A DNA stretch of 64,000 nt from Clostridia bacterium (GTDB lineage: Bacteria > Bacillota > Clostridia > Oscillospirales > CAG-272), in the NCBI GenBank assembly GCA_017472255.1, contig JAFUQU010000014.1, positions 124,001-188,000 of the forward strand, in the 5' to 3' direction. The notes beneath the pieces are model-generated. The model was given only the letters and a program-made list of their open reading frames with translations, was not told the DNA's origin and did not search any database. The translations under genes were made by a program, and so were the position numbers. Every line of letters starts with the position of its first letter. The first letter of the stretch is position 1. Below are positions 42,983 to 51,146 of this stretch, piece after piece.

Positions 42983-45080
42983 TTTCTTCCTGTCTGTGCT
43001 GATGATTTCGCTGTCAACTTCCGCGATTATTCTGCTGGTGCTGCTTCTGACGCAAGTCTGCCGCCGTTTGTCCGCGGGAAGTGTCTGCCTTGTCTGGACG
43101 CTGATACTGTTGCGGCTCTGCATTCCGGCGGGGCTGACCTATAACCTGCTTCCGTCGGAGTACGCGGCATCGATGGCAATGCAGGAAGTGACGGAACCGG
43201 TGTCCGCCCAGCCGCAGTACGACACTGCGCCTGTTTATGAAGCCGATGAATCGGGACAGATTCAAATGAGCACAACAATCATGGCAACCGAGCCGTCCGG
43301 GATTGTCAGGCGCTCTGTCGATTGGACGACGGTGGTCGCATGGCTGTGGTTGATTGTTGGGGCGGCGTATTTTGCAAGCGGTCTGGCAGCCAGCGGGAAC
43401 GCTGTACAGCGCTTCTGCCGGAATGCCCGCCCGGTGGGGGAACGGGAGTATGCCTTTGCCAAAGCCGAAGCCGCGCGGTGGAAGCTGCGCCGTGTCCCGG
43501 ATATCCTTATCTCTGGGGAGATTGGCAGCCCCATGCTGTGCGGATTTCTTCACCCGAGGATTTTGCTGCCGGAGATCGATTACGACGATGATACGCTGCG
43601 TGCGGTGCTATCACATGAGCTTTGCCATGAGCGTCGGGGCGATTTGTGGCGCAGGCTGGCGGGACTGGCGGCGGTATCGCTGCACTGGTTCAATCCGCTG
43701 GCACATCTGGCTTTCGCGCGTCTGTCACAGACCGCCGAGCTGGCCTGTGACGCGGCGGTGCTGGATGGCGCCGACGCGGAGACCCGCCGCCGATATGGGC
43801 GGATGATGTACGATATTCTTGATCAGCGCAGCCGCCGGGGTACGCTGCTTTCCACGCAGTTTCATTCGGACGGGAAAAGCCTGAAAGTCCGCTTTGCTGG
43901 TATTCTTGATACGCGCCCGAAGCGCGGCGGATGGTGGATGACCGCCATTGTGGCGGCGCTTTGCATCGCGGTGGGAAGTACGCTGGGATGCATGGCAGAC
44001 GTGCGTGCGCCGATTTTTCCCAATATGTCAAGGGAAGCGGTTAATATCGCGGTACCGCTGGATTATCAGCCGGCAGGGTTTGAAGTGACGCCAACAGCGG
44101 CTTCGCTCTATGCATCGCCATATTGGAACGAATACGAGGACAAAGCCTTTGCATGGAGCGTGGATGGCGGGCTGGTATATCATTACGGACGGATTCTATC
44201 CGGCGGATCATGGTATACGGAAGTTGTATTTCAGTCTGAAGATGAGTGTTATTTGCTGTATCAGGCGATAACCGATGAACAAATGGCAGCAATCCGCCAT
44301 ATCCGCGTGGAGGCTTTCAGTGACCTGTTCGGGTACGGCGGCTTCTATGTCCGAATCGAAGCTCCTGACCATACCGAGTATCGTTTTTACACCATATCGG
44401 ACGACGTTCCCACAATGTTCGGTCAATTTCCCGATTTTGATGTGGAGAACGCGCGCAGTGTGAAATTTGTGGGAGATCTGGACGGAGACCATGTGGGCGA
44501 TCTTGTGACTGAGTACGAAATTTACACAAGACGTGGCGGTATGATTATGAAGGCCGATTATAAAACGCCCATGAAAAATGTATTTGCTGGGGAAAAGTAC
44601 CGCAATATCACGTTTACGCTCGATGCGATGAACAATGATCTGTATTTTCTGGCTTCTTCCGAGTCGGAAAAGGACGACGACGGCTCCTACGAAATGTATT
44701 ACTACTACGGAATGCCTGACCGCGACGCCATGATATTTACCGGAAAGGAGAGCACCCGGATGGATCTGAACCGGGAGTATAAGGTGTCTGACAAAGCATG
44801 GCGTCTGTACAATACGATGAAAAACGGGATGCTGACCCTTGAATGCACCGACGGGCGTAAGTACGAATACGACGCAACGAAGATGGCAGAAATGGAGAAC
44901 TTCCTGATAACATGGACGCTTGGGGGCGAAATTCACGCGGTGATCAGCGGTGACGGACGCTATGCCGCGATTGTCTGCGAAACCACTACGAACGGTACGA
45001 TCGAGCGCGGCGTGACTTATATTGATCTTGAATCCGGTGAGATCCTGGCTGAATGCGAGGACTTTACCCTGGCAGTATAA
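42975..45080 (+). CDS. M56 (BlaR1-like) membrane metallopeptidase with an unusual sensor domain
   Basis: A 701-residue membrane protein. Hydrophobic segments lie near residues 3-28, 36-57, 113-137 and 318-338; the zinc site is HELCH (about 214-218) with a downstream AELACDAAVL, the family pattern for the third ligand. The extracellular part (about 340-701) lacks the penicillin-binding SxxK/SxN/KTG motifs of BlaR1. It has instead a beta-rich region with FVGDLDGDHVGDLV (Asp/Gly-rich, calcium-loop-like) and a WD/propeller-like tail (HAVISGDGRYAAIVCETT). It is paired with the BlaI-like gene in one operon (8-bp overlap). The start ATG 42975 follows GAAGGAGG; longer starts overlap blaI. Confidence 0.88.
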   Translation: MSDFFLSVLMISLSTSAIILLVLLLTQVCRRLSAGSVCLVWTLILLRLCIPAGLTYNLLPSEYAASMAMQEVTEPVSAQPQYDTAPVYEADESGQIQMSTTIMATEPSGIVRRSVDWTTVVAWLWLIVGAAYFASGLAASGNAVQRFCRNARPVGEREYAFAKAEAARWKLRRVPDILISGEIGSPMLCGFLHPRILLPEIDYDDDTLRAVLSHELCHERRGDLWRRLAGLAAVSLHWFNPLAHLAFARLSQTAELACDAAVLDGADAETRRRYGRMMYDILDQRSRRGTLLSTQFHSDGKSLKVRFAGILDTRPKRGGWWMTAIVAALCIAVGSTLGCMADVRAPIFPNMSREAVNIAVPLDYQPAGFEVTPTAASLYASPYWNEYEDKAFAWSVDGGLVYHYGRILSGGSWYTEVVFQSEDECYLLYQAITDEQMAAIRHIRVEAFSDLFGYGGFYVRIEAPDHTEYRFYTISDDVPTMFGQFPDFDVENARSVKFVGDLDGDHVGDLVTEYEIYTRRGGMIMKADYKTPMKNVFAGEKYRNITFTLDAMNNDLYFLASSESEKDDDGSYEMYYYYGMPDRDAMIFTGKESTRMDLNREYKVSDKAWRLYNTMKNGMLTLECTDGRKYEYDATKMAEMENFLITWTLGGEIHAVISGDGRYAAIVCETTTNGTIERGVTYIDLESGEILAECEDFTLAV

Positions 45081-45144
45081 TCGTGTCACAATCGCCCGGA
45101 CGGCATACCATGGATAGTGGAACACCCAAAAGGAAGGTATGCCA

Positions 45145-45642
45145 ATGTACAATCCACAGATTCGATTCAATCCGTCGGCGATCCTACGGCAGCGTCCGCA
45201 GGCGTCGGCGCAGCTTGCCGGGGACGGCGAGCATATGAGCATCCGCGGCGAGGTGAAGTTCTGGCAGACGCCGCAGGGCGTCTTCGTCGCCGCCGAGGTG
45301 ACGGGGCTGCCGTCTCCCGCTGGACCATGCAAAAGCCCAGTATTCGGCTTTCATATCCACGAGGGCGGCTCCTGCACCGGAAACGCCGCCGATCCCTTTG
45401 CCGACGCCATGACCCACTTCAACCCCGGGAACTGCCCGCACCCCCATCACGCGGGCGATCTGCCGCCGCTGTTCGGCAACAACGGTCACGCCTATATGAC
45501 AGTGCTGACCGATCGCTTCGCGGTGCGTGATATCATCGGGAAAACGGTGATTATCCACGCAAATCCGGATGATTTCACGACACAGCCGTCGGGCAATTCC
45601 GGGATGAAGATCGCCTGCGGCGTGATTGAAACGCGGTATTAG
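45145..45642 (+). CDS. sodC: Cu/Zn superoxide dismutase-like protein (SodC family)
   Basis: A 165-residue SodC-fold protein. Metal-ligand motifs are visible in order: GFHIHEGGSC, HFNPGNCPHPHHAGDLPPLFGNNGHAY (bridging and zinc His), IIHANPDDF and GMKIACGVI. The short N-terminus has no signal peptide or lipobox, unlike exported SodC enzymes. The ATG at 45145 is preferred over 45139 because AGGAAGG is better spaced. It is 64 bases downstream of the M56 gene on the same strand and may be cotranscribed, which would link it to the same signal. Confidence 0.88.
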   Translation: MYNPQIRFNPSAILRQRPQASAQLAGDGEHMSIRGEVKFWQTPQGVFVAAEVTGLPSPAGPCKSPVFGFHIHEGGSCTGNAADPFADAMTHFNPGNCPHPHHAGDLPPLFGNNGHAYMTVLTDRFAVRDIIGKTVIIHANPDDFTTQPSGNSGMKIACGVIETRY

Positions 45643-45655
45643 GTCAATAAACGGA

Positions 45656-45694
45656 CAGACACCCGTCCTTATCGGACAGGTGTCTGACTTTTTT
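45656..45694. terminator. Terminator between sodC and the RHH gene
   Basis: Eight-bp plus four-bp stem with one mismatch (45656-45668/45674-45686), loop TTATC, followed by ACTTTTTT on the plus strand. Confidence 0.82.
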
Positions 45695-45896
45695 AGAAAT
45701 TCGTGATATCCACATCCAGCGGCTTGTCGATATCCTCGGATACATATTTCCCAGTTTTTTTGCGCTGCTTGACACATTCGGATAAAATGTACTCGATCTG
45801 CCCGTTCACCGAGCGGAAGTCGTCGTCCGCCCAGGCGGCGATGTCGTTGTACAGCTTCTCCGATAGCCGCAGTGCGATCTGCTTCTTCTCCGGCAT
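45693..45896 (-). CDS. Ribbon-helix-helix (Arc-like) DNA-binding protein
   Basis: A 67-residue protein: [45 protein letters not shown] is the beta-strand, helix A and helix B of the Arc/MetJ fold. Its ATG (45896) lies 2 bases after the SPFH stop codon, with no strong Shine-Dalgarno, so it is translationally coupled to SPFH. It is the obvious candidate to bind the two ATGATATCAT palindromes at 46960-46980. A longer TTG start at 45902 is possible. Confidence 0.88.
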   Translation of the reverse strand: MPEKKQIALRLSEKLYNDIAAWADDDFRSVNGQIEYILSECVKQRKKTGKYVSEDIDKPLDVDITNF

Positions 45897-45898
45897 AA

Positions 45899-46936
45899 TC
45901 AATACAGACTTCCCGAATTGACAATAGGCTGGGCGTCGCGGTTGCCGCAGAGCACGACCAGCAGATTGGAAACCATGGCTGCCTTGCGCTCCTCGTCAAG
46001 CTGGATGGTGTTGTTCTCGGCAAGACGTTCCAGTGCCATCTCCACCATGCCGACGGCGCCGTCTACGATCATCTTGCGGGCGTCGATGATGGCAGATGCC
46101 TGTTGGCGCTGGAGCATGACAGCGGCGATTTCGGGAGCGTATGCGAGGTAAGTAATGCGGGCTTCAATAATCTCCAGACCGGCTTCCTTTACCTTCTGCT
46201 GGATTTCGTCACGGATGCGCTCGGCTACAATTTCGCTGGAACCGCGCAGGCTGCCCTCATCCGCGATGCCGTCGCCGGTGGTATCCACACCGGGAGCCAC
46301 ATCATAAGGATAGATGCGCACGATGTTGCGCAGGGCGCTGTCGCACTGGAGGGACAGATATTCCTTGTAGTTGTCCACGTTGAACACTGCCTTGGCTGTG
46401 TCCACCACCCGCCACATGACGGCGATGCCGATTTCCACCGGGTTGCCCAGACAGTCGTTAATCTTCTGACGGTTGTTGTTCAGTGTCATGATTTTCAGCG
46501 AAATCTTGCTGCTGCCGGCGGAGCCTCCGTCCAGGTTGATGTTGATGGACGACTGGCTGCCGGGCATATTAACCGAGGAAGCGTTCTTCACGTCGCCGCT
46601 TTGATTCAGGTGGGTTTTCGCTGCCGGGTTGACTGCCACGCAGAAGGGATTGACGCAGTAGAAGCCGTCCTCCTTCAGTGTGCCGACATATTTGCCGAAC
46701 AGGGTGAGCACTAGCGCTTCCTGCGGCTTGAGCACCTTCAGACCCAGGAAGGGAACCCATCCGATGCACAGCCATAGGATGCCGGCTACCAGCGCGATGA
46801 CGCCGGGAACAATATTGTTTGCTTCCAGCAGAATGGCGCCCAGGATGGTTACAGCTGCCGCCGCCAGATAGAGCAGGATGAACAGGAACATCATAACCAT
46901 GCCGTTCTTCTTGTTGTTCAGAATAATTTCTTTCAT
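45899..46936 (-). CDS. SPFH-domain membrane protein
   Basis: A 345-residue protein with two N-terminal transmembrane segments (about 13-37 and 42-64) and an SPFH (stomatin/prohibitin/flotillin/HflK) domain: [90 protein letters not shown]. It lies directly upstream of an Arc-like regulator, an arrangement that I recall as widespread in Firmicutes and Actinobacteria. SPFH oligomers form membrane microdomain scaffolds. SD GGAGGA. Its -10 box lies inside tandem palindromes. Confidence 0.93.
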   Translation of the reverse strand: MKEIILNNKKNGMVMMFLFILLYLAAAAVTILGAILLEANNIVPGVIALVAGILWLCIGWVPFLGLKVLKPQEALVLTLFGKYVGTLKEDGFYCVNPFCVAVNPAAKTHLNQSGDVKNASSVNMPGSQSSININLDGGSAGSSKISLKIMTLNNNRQKINDCLGNPVEIGIAVMWRVVDTAKAVFNVDNYKEYLSLQCDSALRNIVRIYPYDVAPGVDTTGDGIADEGSLRGSSEIVAERIRDEIQQKVKEAGLEIIEARITYLAYAPEIAAVMLQRQQASAIIDARKMIVDGAVGMVEMALERLAENNTIQLDEERKAAMVSNLLVVLCGNRDAQPIVNSGSLY

Positions 46937-46959
46937 GTAAAATCCTCCTTGATTTCTTT

Positions 46960-46980
46960 ATGATATCATAATGATATCAT
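46960..46980 (-). promoter_or_regulatory. Tandem ATGATATCAT operators of the SPFH-RHH operon
   Basis: Two perfect 10-bp palindromes ATGATATCAT (46960-46969 and 46971-46980) are spaced 11 bp, about one helical turn, so both are on the same face of DNA. They contain the -10 box. Arc-type repressors bind short tandem dyads of the ATGATA type, so autoregulation by the adjacent RHH protein is likely. Confidence 0.82.
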
Positions 46981-46999
46981 ATTTGTGCGCGTTTGTCAA
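46971..46999 (-). promoter_or_regulatory. Promoter of the SPFH-RHH operon
   Basis: Minus strand: TTGACA (46999-46994) and TATCAT (46976-46971), 17-bp spacer; the -10 is half of the upstream palindrome. Confidence 0.85.
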
Positions 47000-47119
47000 G
47001 GGGAAATTTGTAAACGGACAAAAAATCAGCGCTCGAAGGTCAGTATCATGGAGTTAACGTCATATTATTAGGATATTCCTGTAAAAAATTTATCTGTCTT
47101 TGAATATTTATATCACTCC

Positions 47120-47159
47120 AAAAATCCACTTCCGCCATATACAGCGAAAATGGATTTTT
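47120..47159 (-). terminator. Terminator of solute-binding lipoprotein 2 operon
   Basis: Outer stem AAAAATCCA/TGGATTTTT (47120-47128/47151-47159) with inner pairs CGC/GCG; TTTTT lies in the 3' arm. The gene ends at 47195. Confidence 0.7.
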
Positions 47160-47194
47160 GCGTGCGCGAAATATATTTACATATTTGTTCCCGC

Positions 47195-48658
47195 TTATTC
47201 CTCCATCAACGTACTGATCAGCGCATCGAACTGCTCCTCTAACCTAACTTTTTTAGTATCGTAAGCGGAAAACCAGTCGCTGTTTCCATTGGCAACACAG
47301 TTGCGGAATGTATTATACGTGAGGTGATTTAAGCTTAAACCGAAAATGCGTCCGAAGTCAAACACGCAATTATTGCGGATAATGTCATACATTTCTGACG
47401 CATCGTCATCGCTGGCATATTTCACCTTAAGCGCTGTCTCAAACAGGGCCGGAGAAACATTGTAATATCCCTCGATGGCGAAGCATTCCAGAACCGCTGC
47501 AGACATTTCCGCATTCGGCGCATCGACCGGAATGCCATACAACGAAAAGGTATGCTTCGTACAGGTTTCGTAATTTTCTACTGTTTCATCGTACTTTGGT
47601 ATCGGCAGAACGCCGTAATCTATATCAGAGTAGCGCAGATCCGTCGTAGCCACCAACACTTCACTGGATAAAAAGAGCGCGCGCCCTTCTGTGAAAATCC
47701 TGTTAAGATCGGCAAGCTTGCCGTCGTCAAGCTGGAGCCAGCAGGGATCATTAAAACAGGTGATTAGCTTATCGAGCAGCGCATGAATCCGCTCTCCCTG
47801 CGAATCAAAGGCAAGCTCAGAAATTCCGCTGCTATTAATTGTTGTCGTTCGAAGGCCAGCGGCGTAGAAAAAGGAATCATTCGTCACATTGCGCGTGATA
47901 AAGCCGTACTGATCGTCAAGATCATTCGTTCCATTGCCGTTAAGATCGGCATATAACGTTTTTGTCATCTCACTCATCTTGTCTATCGTCCATTTGCCGC
48001 TGCGCACGAGATCATAGGGGTTTTCCAGATTATAGGAATCCACGAAATCTTTGTTGAAGAAAACACAGAACATACTATGAATCAGATTGGTCGAAATATC
48101 ACCGGAGGCGAAATAGAGCTTGTTCTCCACACTCGATTCATTGACAAGGGACTGACTCCACCACTGCTGATCAAAGTTAAAGTATGGCAATTCATTCAGA
48201 TCAAGCAGCAGCTTTTCCGATGCAAGAATTGCGGCACATCCGGTGTAAGCTCCAATGATATCGATGGAACCATCACCTGCGAGAATCATGCTGCGGACAG
48301 TAGTGAGCCAGGATGTGTAATTGGAGTAGTTGCCGGGAATGAGCGTAAATTCCAGCTCGACATTCAAATGATTCTCTACTGTGGCATTACGGTTATAAAT
48401 TGCATCATTCACAATCTCGCCGTCCTGCTCCTCGACGGTGAATTCCACGCCGGAGGTTCCTTCCCATCCGAAAATATGGACGCTTTCACCGCCAAAATCC
48501 AGGTTGGACGGGAAATTGCTTCGATAATCTGTTATCTCGGCAGTTTGGGAGCAGGAGGTATCCGCCGTGGTATCGATAGGGGCTGTACTTTCACCGCAGG
48601 CTGCCGTATGGGTACATACCGATAAGAGTGCAAGTAGAAATGCAATGGACCTTTTCAT
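47195..48658 (-). CDS. Orphan extracellular solute-binding lipoprotein 2
   Basis: A 487-residue lipoprotein: signal peptide with lipobox THTAAC (Cys21), Thr-rich spacer, then a MalE-like fold. It shares with the lipoprotein at 41011-42435 the motifs GEIVNDAIYNRN, FDQQWW, PYDLVRSGKWT and PIPKYDE, and is its paralogue. The EF-hand-like DLNGNGTNDLDD (about 248-259) resembles a calcium loop. It is the third gene of an operon with a metallophosphoesterase and a PHP protein; no permease is present. ATG follows GAGGTGATAAA. Confidence 0.83.
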   Translation of the reverse strand: MKRSIAFLLALLSVCTHTAACGESTAPIDTTADTSCSQTAEITDYRSNFPSNLDFGGESVHIFGWEGTSGVEFTVEEQDGEIVNDAIYNRNATVENHLNVELEFTLIPGNYSNYTSWLTTVRSMILAGDGSIDIIGAYTGCAAILASEKLLLDLNELPYFNFDQQWWSQSLVNESSVENKLYFASGDISTNLIHSMFCVFFNKDFVDSYNLENPYDLVRSGKWTIDKMSEMTKTLYADLNGNGTNDLDDQYGFITRNVTNDSFFYAAGLRTTTINSSGISELAFDSQGERIHALLDKLITCFNDPCWLQLDDGKLADLNRIFTEGRALFLSSEVLVATTDLRYSDIDYGVLPIPKYDETVENYETCTKHTFSLYGIPVDAPNAEMSAAVLECFAIEGYYNVSPALFETALKVKYASDDDASEMYDIIRNNCVFDFGRIFGLSLNHLTYNTFRNCVANGNSDWFSAYDTKKVRLEEQFDALISTLMEE

Positions 48659-48685
48659 TTTATCACCTCATAAAAATATTTTATA

Positions 48686-49330
48686 TCAGCACACCGCCAT
48701 CAGTTCATCATAGACCAGCTGATGCTTTGCGTCAACGGTTTGATTCCGATGCCAATGCCCGGAGAACCATCTGTCATAATCAACCTGCTGCTCGATCCAC
48801 TTTGTCAGCCAAAGCAGCGGCTGACTGATGGTCTTGCAGGAGTCCGTCTCGTATTTATGAGTCAGTATGTAATCGACCCGATACCCGTTCAGCCGTAAGT
48901 TTTTCCGCGCAAGGGCGCATTCTTCTTCGCCCGCTTCCTCGCCCTGATATCTGAGCCCGCGCTCATCCCATATTGCAGAGCTTTTGCAGCCGCCAAATGT
49001 GAAAAAGGATTTGTCCTCGATTCGATAAACATTTCCGCGCTTCAAATGTACGATATGCTCGGAGAGCCGATGAACGCTTCCGCCGTTCCACAGCTCTGTG
49101 GGAAAACTGTCGAGATAGGCAAAATTCTCATGATTGCCGTCGATGAAAGCGATGGGCTTCTCAATCGACAAAAAGGCTTGGGTGAATTCGCGATTTTCAT
49201 CCGTATTCTCAAAATTCAATCCGACGTCGCCTAAAATAATCAGAAGATCATCCTTCCCGTCCATGTGCATATAGTCGGTCAAGCCCCTGAAGTTCATAGT
49301 TCCATGCAGGTCGCTGAGCAGATAAATCAC
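48686..49330 (-). CDS. Metallophosphoesterase
   Basis: A 214-residue calcineurin-like phosphoesterase with DLHG (7-10), ILGDVG (about 32-37), DGNHENF, HKYE and GHWH (about 195-198). It is cytoplasmic by lack of a signal peptide. The 4-base overlap with the PHP gene and the 27-base gap to the solute-binding lipoprotein gene place it in a three-gene operon. Substrate unknown; a phosphorylated breakdown product of the imported ligand is a reasonable guess. Confidence 0.88.
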   Translation of the reverse strand: MIYLLSDLHGTMNFRGLTDYMHMDGKDDLLIILGDVGLNFENTDENREFTQAFLSIEKPIAFIDGNHENFAYLDSFPTELWNGGSVHRLSEHIVHLKRGNVYRIEDKSFFTFGGCKSSAIWDERGLRYQGEEAGEEECALARKNLRLNGYRVDYILTHKYETDSCKTISQPLLWLTKWIEQQVDYDRWFSGHWHRNQTVDAKHQLVYDELMAVC

Positions 49331-50001
49331 GCTGTCACCTCCCGGATGATCTGTACGCTGCCGCTTCGGATGAGCGCAATGAAATCGTCCGCGCTTGTGA
49401 CCGGCTGTTCCGAGATGACACCGCTGAGTCCCACATCCTCGATCCGATGTGCGTCTGAGCCTGCTGATATCAGCATACGATGCTCCTGTGCCAAACGCTC
49501 CGTCCTGCTGCTGTGATCTTCGTGTCTGGGATTGGTGTTGTACACCTCAACGCCATCGATGAAGTCCGGCGTTGGAAAGCACGCGCCGTCCCGGTACGGA
49601 TGTGCCTGCATGACAAGCATTCCGCAGGATCTGGCAAGTGGGTAGAATCCTTCGATTCCGTGATCAAGAAAATCCGGATGAGAGTCCATGAATTCCTTTT
49701 TGATTCCGTATACGAGATAGTGATTCGAGGATTTTTCAAAGGCCAGCTCGGCTGCGGGTAAAACCATGATTCCGTACCTTTCGCCTGCCGCCTTCGCCGC
49801 ATCATAGCCTGAAAAGAAGCGCTTTGTTTTCTCTGTCCATGACATATCGCCAAGCTGTTCAAAGTATTTTTTTGAGCAATGGTCAGAAACAAAGACGGCG
49901 TTGTAGCCGGCTCCGGCATACAGGCGGATCATTTCATCCGCAGAGAGCTTTGCACATGGGCTGACCTCCGATACGTGCAGGTGTGTTTCGATTTTATACA
50001 T
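49327..50001 (-). CDS. PHP-domain phosphoesterase
   Basis: A 224-residue protein with the PHP metal-binding motifs THLHVSE (6-12), VSDHCS (about 39-44), QAHPYRDG and GSDAHR. It belongs to the small PHP family (trivalent metal phosphoesterases, histidinol-phosphatase-like); the true substrate is unknown. It is the promoter-proximal gene of the operon with a metallophosphoesterase and a binding lipoprotein, divergent from an AraC regulator. The two phosphoesterase folds in one operon are unusual. Confidence 0.85.
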   Translation of the reverse strand: MYKIETHLHVSEVSPCAKLSADEMIRLYAGAGYNAVFVSDHCSKKYFEQLGDMSWTEKTKRFFSGYDAAKAAGERYGIMVLPAAELAFEKSSNHYLVYGIKKEFMDSHPDFLDHGIEGFYPLARSCGMLVMQAHPYRDGACFPTPDFIDGVEVYNTNPRHEDHSSRTERLAQEHRMLISAGSDAHRIEDVGLSGVISEQPVTSADDFIALIRSGSVQIIREVTA

Positions 50002-50016
50002 GAAACTAACTCCTTG

Positions 50017-50045
50017 TTGACATATGCAACTTTTTATGGTATTAT
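50017..50045 (+). promoter_or_regulatory. Promoter of the AraC-family gene
   Basis: TTGACA (50017-50022) and TATTAT (50040-50045), 17-bp spacer. Confidence 0.75.
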
Positions 50046-50072
50046 TATAGCATACCTGTTTTGCAATTGCAA
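50044..50072 (-). promoter_or_regulatory. Promoter of the PHP operon with embedded palindrome
   Basis: Minus strand: TTGCAA (50072-50067) and TATAAT (50049-50044), 17-bp spacer. The -35 box is half of the perfect palindrome TTGCAATTGCAA (50061-50072). The two divergent -10 boxes overlap by 2 bp. Confidence 0.75.
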
Positions 50073-50124
50073 TTGTAATTCAGTGTCAAATCATTGCATA
50101 TTTCTACTAACCGGAGGTGCTTTT

Positions 50125-50991
50125 GTGGGAAGCAAGGAGAAAAGAGACTTTTATTCGCACGTTGAAGCCTGCTCTGGAATGCTCAAATGCTATTCATCAC
50201 GGACATTGTGCGCAGAGCCGAACGGGAAGTACGAGGTTTCTGTTCATTACAATGAACTCGAAATCTACCATTTTCTGAGCGGCGATCTATTCTTCTCTTT
50301 TGAGGGCAGGCGCATTCCTGTCCATGACGGCGATATGATTGTGATTGCGAACAATATGCTCCACAAGCCGATTATCCAAAGCGTCTGCGATTATCAACGG
50401 GAACGAATTATATTCAAAAAGGACATATTCAAGCAGCTGAGCGCATCCGGGCTGGAACTTTATCGGGTGCTGGCGAAACAAAAAATACTCATATGCAGCA
50501 GAGAGATTGTCGAGGGGCATCGGCTTGACCGGATGTTTTCAGAAATTCAGCGCTGCTGCGGAGAGTGTACAGCCTACGGCGATTTCTGTGCGCTCATTAG
50601 TCTGTTTTCCTTCCTCATCAAAGCCGAGCAGCACAGCATGAAGGCCGATCAGCCTAGTCTGGAGGATCAGCCCAGGCAGAACGGAAAGGTTTTGGCGATT
50701 GCAAAATATATTGATGAGAATTTATCTGAAGATTTGAGCTACCGGGTGATTGCGCAGAAGTTTTTCCTGTCTGAGAAAAATCTCTATAAATTATTCAAAA
50801 AAGAGACCGGCTTCACATTAAGTGACTACATCAATGAACGTCGGATCATTATGGCACAGTCTCTGATGAACGCGGGCGCATCTGCAGGTGACGCCGCGAT
50901 CCAGGTGGGGTATAAAGAGTATTCGGTTTTTTACCGGAACTTTAAGAAGCGTGCAGGGCTGGCGCCAACGGAATATCACCATTTCAAATAG
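50125..50991 (+). CDS. AraC-family transcriptional regulator
   Basis: A 288-residue regulator with an N-terminal cupin sensor (about 20-110; HDGDMIVIANNMLH) and a C-terminal pair of helix-turn-helix motifs: LSEDLSYRVIAQKFFLSEKNLYKLFKKETG (about 193-222) and ASAGDAAIQVGYKEYSVFYRNFKKRAGLAPTEY (about 250-283). The start is a GTG at 50125 with CCGGAGGTG upstream; the preceding open frame is intergenic. It is divergent from the PHP-phosphoesterase-lipoprotein operon and probably regulates it, in the manner of AraC proteins next to sugar uptake genes. Confidence 0.92.
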   Translation: MGSKEKRDFYSHVEACSGMLKCYSSRTLCAEPNGKYEVSVHYNELEIYHFLSGDLFFSFEGRRIPVHDGDMIVIANNMLHKPIIQSVCDYQRERIIFKKDIFKQLSASGLELYRVLAKQKILICSREIVEGHRLDRMFSEIQRCCGECTAYGDFCALISLFSFLIKAEQHSMKADQPSLEDQPRQNGKVLAIAKYIDENLSEDLSYRVIAQKFFLSEKNLYKLFKKETGFTLSDYINERRIIMAQSLMNAGASAGDAAIQVGYKEYSVFYRNFKKRAGLAPTEYHHFK

Positions 50992-51050
50992 AGGATATCT
51001 CCTGTGCGGCAAACTTCATCGACCTGCCGTGCAGATTGACAATACAACAA

Positions 51051-51082
51051 TAAGGGACGAATCCGCAGATTCGTCCCTTATC
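51051..51082. terminator. Bidirectional terminator between AraC and SLH genes
   Basis: Perfect 14-bp stem ATAAGGGACGAATC/GATTCGTCCCTTAT with loop CGCA. Confidence 0.85.
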
Positions 51083-51146
51083 TTACATAATGACGTGTAA
51101 ATTCAATGACATTGACCCGAAGGCGCTAATTTTTATAGGTGACTGA

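Noticed and set aside
49879-50124. Upstream extension of the AraC gene by 82 codons
   Set aside because: It reads through the PHP gene and both promoters; the GTG at 50125 has CCGGAGGTG and begins the conserved region.
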